From the NCBI RefSeq assembly GCF_003269065.1, contig NZ_QLTA01000050.1, positions 1 through 38,656 of the forward strand: a DNA stretch of 38,656 nt. Reading direction: 5' to 3'. Made by a program: the position numbers and the translations under genes. Below are positions 6,363-13,026 of the stretch, in pieces. Every line of letters begins with the position of its first letter. Position 1 is the first letter of the stretch. Below the pieces are notes generated by a model. It searched no databases. It was not told the DNA's origin and saw nothing but the letters and a program-made list of their open reading frames with translations. The stretch is from Paracidovorax anthurii (GTDB lineage Bacteria; Pseudomonadota; Gammaproteobacteria; Burkholderiales; Burkholderiaceae_C).

Positions 6363-7784
6363 ATGACTGAAAACTTGTTTGAACCCACCGTCAGCGTGGC
6401 CGAGCTGCTGCCGCTGTTCCAATGCCCCGACTGGCTGAGCGTTCGGCTCGACCCCGAGCTTTCGCGAGATGGACGGCAACTGAGCGAAATTTTCCTGCGC
6501 GCGTTTGCGCTGATCCTGGGGCGCAGGCAGCCCCGCCGGGCTGCAGTGAGCTGCGTGAAAGTGGCCGGCGCTCTGCACGTGATGTTCGATTTCTCGCCGC
6601 GGCGCGGCGATCGGGAGCACTCGGTCCTGACCAGCCTGTCGGAGGCCTTGCAGGAACTGCACAACCGTCGTCTGGTGGCCGAGCTACGCGAAAGCACGCA
6701 GCCGGCCGGAAAAATTGTGCCGGACTTCGACCTGCCAGACCTGGAAGGCGGCCTCGATCTGATGACGCTGGTCAGCGGGCCGCGGGCATGCGAGCCGGTC
6801 AATGTCTTCAAGTTTGCAGAAGACGCTGATCAGCTCGAGCAGCGCATCAAAGGCCGTGATGGCGAGGCCGGGCGCAGGATCGCACAAACACTGGAGCGCT
6901 TGGCGCTCAGCGGTATCAGCCGGCCGATGGCGCCACCGCCTGGAGACTGGCTGCAACGCCTCGATGCCTTGGCGGAGAGCTTCCCAAGTTTCGAGCAGGT
7001 GATCGAGACGGCCATCCGCCCGCACATCGCACTGTGCGCGCAAGGCCTGCCGCACCGGCTTGCGCCCATCCTGCTCGTAGGCGCGCCCGGGATCGGGAAG
7101 ACGAGATTCGCCAATTTGCTGGCTGACCTGCTGGGCACGCCACCACCGTTGTTCGTGTCCATGGCGGCCGAGACCAACGGCAGCTCCATTGGGGGATCAA
7201 GCACCTTCTGGTCCAACTCATCGCCAGGCCAAGTCTTCGAGTTCCTCGCCTGGGGCCGTGCCGGGCACGACCCGGTGGCGAATGGACTTCTCGTGCTCGA
7301 TGAAATCGACAAAGCCAACACGACCGGGTACAGCGGGCTGGGGCCGCTGTATTCGCTTTTGGAAGAGCACACCTCGAAGTTTTTCGTTGACCAGTCGTTG
7401 CCCGATCTGGTCTTCGATGCCAGTCACTTGAGGCTTGTCGCAACAGCCAACGACATCGATCAGATCCCCGGCGCGCTGCGCTCGCGAATGCTGGTTTTCC
7501 AGATCTCGCCGCCTTCATCAGTGCAACTGGTGGCCATCGCCAGGGAGATCCTGAGCGAGCTGATCCGCAAGATGGGGGTACGGTTCTCCGCTGAGCTACC
7601 GGCAGCGCTGAACAGGCAGATTGCGGACATGAGCCCGCGAGCTATCAAGCTCGCTGCGGAGATCGCGTTCGCACGCGCGTTGATGGCGCAACGCAGCCAT
7701 CTCGTTGAAGAGGACTGGCCCACGCTGCGCATGGATGAGCGCCTGCCAACTCGACGCACGGCAATGGGGTTTGTGCACAGCTGA
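6363..7784 (+). CDS. AAA+ ATPase, Lon-ATPase-like, without protease domain
   Basis: 473 residues. The AAA+ core has Walker A GAPGIGKT (240-247), Walker B VLDEIDKA (DEID 313-316), sensor 1 ATAND (Asn about 363) and an Arg-finger-like stretch GALRSRM. A helical C-terminal lid follows with SPRAIKLAAEIAFARALM. The order and the phrase LVLDEIDKA...PLYSLLEEHTSKFFVDQSLPDLVFDASHLRLVATAND resemble the ATPase half of Lon, but the Ser-Lys protease domain is absent. The first 230 residues match no family I recognise. It probably remodels a protein partner, which is not obvious nearby. The start codon lies inside a hairpin-forming repeat, so translation may be limited. Convergent with the accessory mobilization gene. 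Confidence 0.8.
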   Translation: MTENLFEPTVSVAELLPLFQCPDWLSVRLDPELSRDGRQLSEIFLRAFALILGRRQPRRAAVSCVKVAGALHVMFDFSPRRGDREHSVLTSLSEALQELHNRRLVAELRESTQPAGKIVPDFDLPDLEGGLDLMTLVSGPRACEPVNVFKFAEDADQLEQRIKGRDGEAGRRIAQTLERLALSGISRPMAPPPGDWLQRLDALAESFPSFEQVIETAIRPHIALCAQGLPHRLAPILLVGAPGIGKTRFANLLADLLGTPPPLFVSMAAETNGSSIGGSSTFWSNSSPGQVFEFLAWGRAGHDPVANGLLVLDEIDKANTTGYSGLGPLYSLLEEHTSKFFVDQSLPDLVFDASHLRLVATANDIDQIPGALRSRMLVFQISPPSSVQLVAIAREILSELIRKMGVRFSAELPAALNRQIADMSPRAIKLAAEIAFARALMAQRSHLVEEDWPTLRMDERLPTRRTAMGFVHS

Positions 7785-7850
7785 TAGGCATGTGAAAGCG
7801 CGCGTAGATCTGCAGCAGCGCCCAGCCATTCTGCTCGCCGCTGCTGCCGC

Positions 7851-8165
7851 TCACACGAGGGCCGGGGCCGCGGCGTCGTCATCCGGTGGCAGCAAGATGT
7901 CGATGTGGGTAGCCCCGGACGCTACTTGTCCTGTGCCAGCCGTGGGCGGCAGCTTGAACACCGCGCGGTCCTGATCACGCACCAGCATGCCGGCGATCTC
8001 CGACACGAGTTCCGGTCGCTTGGACATGATCCACTTGCCGATGATCACGGCTTGGCGCGTGATGCGTTTTCGCTCGGCCGCATCGTGCTGTGCGAGCAAC
8101 TGGGCGCGTCGGTTTTTGAGCTGCTGCAGTTTGATGTCAATTGACTCGATGTTGTTGGGTGTCAT
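7851..8165 (-). CDS. TraD/MobC-like relaxosome accessory protein
   Basis: 104 residues from ATG 8165-8163; the open frame extends upstream through the oriT region but that part is not protein-like. The first half is a basic amphipathic helix (IDIKLQQLKNRRAQLLAQHDAAERKRITRQAVIIGKWIM). This is the layout of the small TraD/MobC proteins encoded divergently from MobQ relaxases in IncQ-like and Ti-type systems. They assist relaxase loading at oriT. The acidic ending (LLPPDDDAAAPALV) is unusual but small. Position, divergent orientation and charge support the call; there is no direct motif proof. Confidence 0.55.
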   Translation of the reverse strand: MTPNNIESIDIKLQQLKNRRAQLLAQHDAAERKRITRQAVIIGKWIMSKRPELVSEIAGMLVRDQDRAVFKLPPTAGTGQVASGATHIDILLPPDDDAAAPALV

Positions 8166-8310
8166 GGCGGCATTTGGATACGTTGGCTCAGTACAGTGTA
8201 TGAATTGGCAAGCCAGCTGTGGGGCTGCGTGGTCCTGATTACCCCCGGTCATTTCGCCCATATTGCGAATGGCTCTTGGATAGTGGTCGCGAACGACTTA
8301 CCCCTGAATG

Positions 8311-8344
8311 GCGCACTTAGAGTAATCCCGCTCCGCAGGATTAC
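8311..8344 (-). other. oriT: Candidate oriT with MobQ (RSF1010-like) nick site
   Basis: Read on the minus strand, an inverted repeat GTAATCC-(9 nt)-GGATTAC (8344-8322) is followed after two bases by TAAGTGCG (8319-8312) and then CC. RSF1010-type origins have the same order: a hairpin, then TAAGTGCG or TAAATGCG, with the nick just after the final G before a C-rich run. The predicted nick is on the minus strand between 8312 and 8311. The site lies between the divergent accessory gene and the relaxase, as expected for the MobQ class. Confidence 0.7.
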
Positions 8345-8386
8345 GTGCGGTCAGGGCGGCGCCCCGACACCCCTGAGGAACTGCGA

Positions 8387-9370
8387 ATGGCTATTTTTCA
8401 CTTGAGCGCACGCGCGCCCATTGCTCGCGCCAGCGGCCGCTCCGCGACGGCCGCCGCTGCATACCGTGCCGGTGCGTTGATCATTGATCAGCGCACCGGG
8501 CAAGTCTTCGACTACCGCCGCCGAAGGGGCGTGCTCGATGCGCGCATCCACCTGCCGAGTGGCCGGCTCGTGCTTGACCGCCAGCAGTTCTGGAACGGCA
8601 TCGAAATACACCACCGTCGACGTGACGCGGTCCTTGCAAGGGAGGTTGTGCTCGCGCTTCCCGGCGAGCTTGATGCCGACGAACGGGCCGCGCTGGCTTT
8701 CAGCTTCTCCAAGGAAATCGCCCAAGAGTTTGGGGTCGGCGTGGACTGCGCCCTGCACATGCCGTCCCGTGATGGCGATGATCGAAATTTTCACGCGCAC
8801 CTGCTCCTGACCGCATGCACGGTCGACGCCGACGGCGTGCTCGGAAAAAAGGCAGAGCGGCTCGACCCCATCGCGTGCAAGCGAAGTGGCGCGGCGGATT
8901 CCGTGTCGTGGTTGCGGCCACGTTGGGAGCACTCGGTGAACGCTGCGCTTGCCCGCAAGGGCTCCGATGCGCGTGTTGACCACCGCAGCTTCAAGGCCCG
9001 GGGGATTGACCGACTCCCCACTGGCCACGTTGGCATCAACGGTGCTGCAGCCCGAGAGCGAGCCAGTCTCAACGCGCGTCTACGACGCCGGAATGCGCGG
9101 ATTGCGGATATTGACGAGCAAATGAGCAAGTTGGTGCGCATGAAAGCGCGTCTCGCTGCGCGGACCGAGCCCAAACCAGACGCTCAGCGCCCGGAGCATG
9201 TCGAGGACCGTGCGTCCGACTTGCTGGTGTGGCGGCGCCGACCACAGCCAACGATGTCGAAGGGCGCGGTCTTCAGGCCGATGGCAAAGCCTGAAGGTCC
9301 ACGAGCCGATTCCCAACAAGAAGCCGCAAGTAACGGCTCGCGCCCGGCCCGGCGACGTCCAGGACGCTGA
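8387..9370 (+). CDS. mobA: MobQ-family relaxase (MobA/MobL), short form
   Basis: 327 residues from ATG 8387, which has a GAGGAA ribosome site and gives the canonical start MAIFHLSARAPI. The relaxase domain shows motif I with the nicking Tyr (AAAAYRAG, Tyr26). Motif III, the metal-binding histidines, is RNFHAHLLLT (His136, His138; also His124). The later segment VDHRSFKARGIDRLPTGHVG is typical of MobA/MobL. The protein nicks oriT and pilots the strand through a conjugation pore supplied by another element. It lacks the primase or helicase tail of longer MobQ relaxases. The C-terminus (from about 240) is basic and probably disordered. The candidate oriT lies 43 bases upstream. No mating-pair genes are seen, so transfer would need a helper. 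Confidence 0.92.
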   Translation: MAIFHLSARAPIARASGRSATAAAAYRAGALIIDQRTGQVFDYRRRRGVLDARIHLPSGRLVLDRQQFWNGIEIHHRRRDAVLAREVVLALPGELDADERAALAFSFSKEIAQEFGVGVDCALHMPSRDGDDRNFHAHLLLTACTVDADGVLGKKAERLDPIACKRSGAADSVSWLRPRWEHSVNAALARKGSDARVDHRSFKARGIDRLPTGHVGINGAAARERASLNARLRRRNARIADIDEQMSKLVRMKARLAARTEPKPDAQRPEHVEDRASDLLVWRRRPQPTMSKGAVFRPMAKPEGPRADSQQEAASNGSRPARRRPGR

Positions 9371-9430
9371 TTTCGGGGGCGTTCCAAGGTTCAGGGCGAC
9401 CCCTCTGCCGGGGTTGAATGCGCGGCTGTA

Positions 9431-9453
9431 GAATGCATGCATCGAATGCATTC
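9431..9453. promoter_or_regulatory. Inverted-repeat operator of the VapB/FitA-type antitoxin
   Basis: A perfect 8-bp inverted repeat, GAATGCAT (9431-9438) and ATGCATTC (9446-9453) with a 7-bp spacer, ends 12 bases before the antitoxin start. FitAB/VapBC complexes repress their own promoter by binding paired inverted repeats of this kind. Confidence 0.65.
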
Positions 9454-9465
9454 GAGGTGATCGCC

Positions 9466-9720
9466 ATGGCTATGCTGACAGTTCGCAACCTTTCCGAGGA
9501 AGTGCACCGTGCTCTGCGCGTCCGTGCTGCCCAGCACGGCCAGAGCATGGAGGCCGAGGTGCGCGAGATTTTGGAGTCAGCGATCAGCCCCAAGGGGCGC
9601 GTGAAGCTGGGTTCTCTCCTGGCCGACATGGGCCGTCAAGCCAAACTGAGCGATGAAGAATTCGCGGTGTTCGAGCAAGTGCGCGACAAGACGCCTGCAC
9701 GGCCTGTGAGCTTCGAATGA
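9466..9720 (+). CDS. vapB: FitA/VapB-type antitoxin (ribbon-helix-helix)
   Basis: 84 residues. The N-terminal ribbon-helix-helix domain reads MLTVRNLSEEVHRALRVRAA, then QHGQSMEAEVREILESAI, as in FitA-like antitoxins. The C-terminal tail (FAVFEQVRDKTPARPVSFE) is the expected toxin-wrapping part, with an Arg that blocks the PIN active site in known structures. ATG 9466 is chosen; a second in-frame ATG is at 9472. The gene overlaps the toxin by four bases (ATGA), which couples their translation. A palindromic operator lies just upstream. The pair probably stabilises the island. Confidence 0.88.
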   Translation: MAMLTVRNLSEEVHRALRVRAAQHGQSMEAEVREILESAISPKGRVKLGSLLADMGRQAKLSDEEFAVFEQVRDKTPARPVSFE

Positions 9721-10139
9721 TCTTGCTCGACACGAATGTGATGTCGGAGCCACTCCGGCACGCTCCTGAGCCGCGTGTGATCGAGTGGATCGACGCTCAG
9801 GCAATGGAGACCTTGTTCCTCTCCGCCATCGCGGTGGCGGAGTTGCGGGCAGGTGTCGCACTGCTGCCGACTGGCAAGCGACGCGCAGGCCTGCAAGAGA
9901 ACTTGGAAAAGCGGGTGTTGCCGTTGTTCGCCGGTCGCGTGCTGCCGTTCGACCTGGCCTGCACCCAGGCATATGCGGCGCTGATGGCGAAGGCCCGCGG
10001 CGCTGGCTTGGCCGTCGCCACGGCCGATGGCTACATCGCGGCGATCGCGGCGGCCAACGGCTTTGCCGTTGCCACCCGAGACACCAGCCCGTTCGAGGCA
10101 GCGGGTGTCACCGTCATCAACCCATGGGCTCAGGTGTAG
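9717..10139 (+). CDS. vapC: VapC/FitB-type PIN-domain toxin ribonuclease
   Basis: 140 residues, full length for the family. PIN-domain acidic residues are visible: Asp5 in MILLDTNVMSE, Glu in AIAVAELRAG, Asp in ATADGYIAAIAAANGFAVATRD and the final Asp in TRDTSPFEAAGV. These coordinate the metal for RNA cleavage. The motif spacing is that of the FitB subgroup, whose toxins cleave tRNA or other structured RNA; the actual target cannot be read from sequence. It is translated from the antitoxin by overlap. No defect is visible, unlike the ParDE relic 4 kb upstream. Confidence 0.92.
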   Translation: MILLDTNVMSEPLRHAPEPRVIEWIDAQAMETLFLSAIAVAELRAGVALLPTGKRRAGLQENLEKRVLPLFAGRVLPFDLACTQAYAALMAKARGAGLAVATADGYIAAIAAANGFAVATRDTSPFEAAGVTVINPWAQV

Positions 10140-10182
10140 GCATGCGCAGGCCTATGCGGAGTTCGCTCCCGTACTTTTTTAT

Positions 10183-10198
10183 CGCGGCTGAAGCCGCG
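10183..10198. repeat. REP-like palindrome CGCGGC-TGAA-GCCGCG
   Basis: A perfect 6-bp stem with a TGAA loop, preceded by a T-rich run. It resembles the GCGGCTTCAGCCGC core of REP sequences common in pseudomonads and xanthomonads. It lies between the toxin and the methyltransferase operon. It lacks a downstream T tract on either strand, so it is not a typical terminator. Confidence 0.45.
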
Positions 10199-10236
10199 CC
10201 CGTTCCGCAGGGGCGGGGTCTGGATCGTGTCAGCCA

Positions 10237-13026
10237 ATGAACGCAGTAGAAATCGAACAAGCCATTTCAGAACTGGCTCTGCAACCCTTTGACGCAGCGG
10301 AATTCCCGTTCACGTTTCTGGCCGCCTTCGGCAACAAGGACACCACACTCAAGCGCCTGCGTACGGGCAACAACAATGCCTCGGACGTGGCCGGCGGCGT
10401 GCTGCTGCGCAACAACATCCACCTGGCAGTGTGCGCGGCCGGCACCGTGAGCGACACGCTCAAGGCGCTGCGCGCCAGCCCGGCCACGACGAAGGCCAAG
10501 GCCAAGTTCATCCTCGCCACTGATGGCCAGACCCTGGAAGCCGAAGAACTGGCCAGCGGCGAAACCATCGTCAGCGCCTTTCCAGACTTCCCGAACCACT
10601 TTGGTTTCCTGCTGCCGCTGGCCGGCATCTCCACCATCAAGGAGATCAAGGACAACCCCATCGACGTGCGCGCCACAGGGCGCCTGAACAAGCTCTACGT
10701 CGAACTGCTGCGCGAGAACCCGGCCTGGGCCACGGACGAGCGCCGCAGCGACATGAACCACTTCATGGCGCGCCTGGTGTTCTGCTTTTTTGCTGAAGAC
10801 ACCGACATCTTCAATGGCAAAGGCCTGTTCACCCAGACCGTGGATCAGATGAGCGCCAGCGACGGCAGCAACACCCACGAGGTGCTGTCGGAGATCTTCC
10901 GCGCCATGAACATCAAGGTGGCATACCGCGCCACCGCCATGCCACGTTTGCCTAATTGGGCCAACGGCTTCCCTTACGTGAACGGCGGCTTGTTCTCTGG
11001 CAGCACTGAGGTGCCGCGCTTCACGCGCATGGCGCGCACCTACCTGCTACACGCCGGGGCCTTGACCTGGCGCGAGATCAACCCCGACATCTTCGGCAGC
11101 ATGATCCAGGCCGTGGCTGACGACGAGGAGCGCGGCGCCCTGGGCATGCACTACACCAGCGTGCCCAACATCTTGAAGGTGTTGAATCCACTGTTCTTGG
11201 ATGACCTGCGTGCTGCGCTGGATGAGGCGAGCGACAACGAGCGCAAGCTGCTGAACTTGCGTAAGCGCATAGCGCGCATCAGGGTGTTCGATCCGGCCTG
11301 CGGGTCGGGAAACTTTCTGGTCATTGCTTACAAGCAAATGCGCGACATCGAAGCGGAGATCAACCGCCGAAGGGATGAACTTCATTTGGGGAGCGAGATC
11401 CCGCTAACTAACTTCAGAGGCATCGAGCTTCGCAACTTCCCAGCAGAAATTGCGCGCTTGGCGCTCATCATCGCCGAGTTCCAGTGCGACGTGCTGCATC
11501 GAGGGCAGAAAGATGCCCTGGCGGAGTTCTTACCATTGGATGCGCAGAATTGGATTGTCTGCGGCAATGCTCTGCAGCTTGATTGGCTAAGTATCTGTCC
11601 TCCAACTGGTACGGGAGTCAAACTACTCGCTGATGACTTGTTTGAAGCGCCACTTGACCAAGCGCAGATCGATTTCGCGAATGAGGGTGGAGAAACGTAC
11701 ATTTGCGGCAACCCACCGTATCGCGGAAGCAAGTGGCAAACAGACGAGCAGAAGAATGATTTGGCTAACGCTTGGGTAAAACATCCGAAGCTGGCAAAGA
11801 CCACAGACTTAGTTTCCGGGTGGTTTGCGCGCTTCTTCGACTATGCCGATAAAGTTCCGAACGCTGTTTCGGCCTTCGTCGCGACCAACAGCGTGTGCCA
11901 GGGGCAACAGGCGATCGACGTTTGGCCAGTCGCGTTTGAACGTCACTGTGAGCTTCGATTCGCACACACCTCGTTTAAATGGGCAAATCTTGCTAGCAAG
12001 AATGCCGGTGTGACAGTAGTGGTGGTCGGATTGGGAAAGAAATCATCATTGCCCAAGAAGCTCTATCAGAATGAATTAGTTAAGCAGTGTTCAGCAATAG
12101 GGCCATATCTTGTGCCAGATAGCCTTGCCTATGTGCAAAAGGCGACTGAACCAATTGGTGAGCAATCGACCATGCTGTTCGGAAATATGCCCCGTGATGG
12201 AGGGAATCTGTTTCTAAATAGTGATTTGGCAAGAATTGTCACAACCGAAGACGCAGCCGTGCAGCGCTTCGTCAAGCGCTTCGTCGGTTCGGATGAACTC
12301 ATCAACGGAAGACAGCGGTATTGCTTGTGGATCGAAGATGAAGATGCAGACATCGCAAAAGAAAGTGCCTTCATCGCGCAACGTCTCAAGTTGGTCGCGG
12401 AAAGTCGCAGTGAATCTGATGCTGAGTCAACGCGTCAATTTTCCAAGCGGCCACACCGTTTTGTCCAGATCGCAGGGGTAGCAAAGGAGAATCAGATCTT
12501 GGTTCCTGGCGTCAGCTCGGAAAACCGACCATATCTACCTTGCGACTATTTGCCGGCAAATTGCATCGTGTCGAACAAATGCTTTGCGCTTTACGATGCA
12601 CCGCTCTGGAACCTCGCACTCATTGCTTCGCGCTTGCACTGGGTTTGGATAGGCACTGTTTGCGTGCGAATGCGAACGGACTTTTCCTATTCCAATACTG
12701 TCGGATGGAACACTTTTCCAGTGCCGCTTCTCACTGATCAAAACAAAGCCGATTTGACCAGTTGCGCAGAAAGCATCTTGCTGAGTCGAGAAGCACACTT
12801 CCCGGCCACCATTGCTGACCTGTATGACCCGGAAAACATGCCGGATAACCTGCGCCACGCCCACGAGCGTAACGACGAAGTTCTAGAGCGGATTTACATA
12901 GGTCGCCGCTGCAAAAATGACACTGAGCGCCTGGAAAAGTTGTTTGAGCTGTATACGAAGATGACGGCAGTAAAAAAGAGCAAGCCTGCCGCAAAGGCAG
13001 CAAAAGGAAGGAAGAAAACATCATGA
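10237..13026 (+). CDS. MmeI-like class I DNA adenine methyltransferase (first gene of defence operon)
   Basis: 929 residues. The N-terminus (LAAFGNKDTTLKRLRTGNNN, then GGVLLRNNIHLA) follows the pattern of the MmeI N-terminal domain, but the nuclease-like segment reads FILATDGQTLEAEEL without an ExK, so cleavage here is unlikely. SAM motif I is FDPACGSGNF (351-360) and catalytic motif IV is NPPY (492-495), typical of N6-adenine methylases. The region after about 560 should hold target recognition. The last 25 residues are Lys/Ala-rich. It overlaps the helicase gene by four bases (ATGA). The middle (about 11,390-12,600) looks less GC-rich than the flanks, which suggests an exchanged recognition region. 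The role is probably self-marking in a restriction-type system. Confidence 0.85.
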   Translation: MNAVEIEQAISELALQPFDAAEFPFTFLAAFGNKDTTLKRLRTGNNNASDVAGGVLLRNNIHLAVCAAGTVSDTLKALRASPATTKAKAKFILATDGQTLEAEELASGETIVSAFPDFPNHFGFLLPLAGISTIKEIKDNPIDVRATGRLNKLYVELLRENPAWATDERRSDMNHFMARLVFCFFAEDTDIFNGKGLFTQTVDQMSASDGSNTHEVLSEIFRAMNIKVAYRATAMPRLPNWANGFPYVNGGLFSGSTEVPRFTRMARTYLLHAGALTWREINPDIFGSMIQAVADDEERGALGMHYTSVPNILKVLNPLFLDDLRAALDEASDNERKLLNLRKRIARIRVFDPACGSGNFLVIAYKQMRDIEAEINRRRDELHLGSEIPLTNFRGIELRNFPAEIARLALIIAEFQCDVLHRGQKDALAEFLPLDAQNWIVCGNALQLDWLSICPPTGTGVKLLADDLFEAPLDQAQIDFANEGGETYICGNPPYRGSKWQTDEQKNDLANAWVKHPKLAKTTDLVSGWFARFFDYADKVPNAVSAFVATNSVCQGQQAIDVWPVAFERHCELRFAHTSFKWANLASKNAGVTVVVVGLGKKSSLPKKLYQNELVKQCSAIGPYLVPDSLAYVQKATEPIGEQSTMLFGNMPRDGGNLFLNSDLARIVTTEDAAVQRFVKRFVGSDELINGRQRYCLWIEDEDADIAKESAFIAQRLKLVAESRSESDAESTRQFSKRPHRFVQIAGVAKENQILVPGVSSENRPYLPCDYLPANCIVSNKCFALYDAPLWNLALIASRLHWVWIGTVCVRMRTDFSYSNTVGWNTFPVPLLTDQNKADLTSCAESILLSREAHFPATIADLYDPENMPDNLRHAHERNDEVLERIYIGRRCKNDTERLEKLFELYTKMTAVKKSKPAAKAAKGRKKTS

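Noticed and set aside
6287-6366. Integron attC site
   Set aside because: The symmetric arms do not show the GTTRRRY/RYYYAAC core pair and no integrase of that type is nearby.
7851-9370. Self-transmissible integrative conjugative element
   Set aside because: Relaxase and oriT are present but no coupling protein or type IV secretion genes are in view, so only mobilizable status is supported; genes left of the window could change this.
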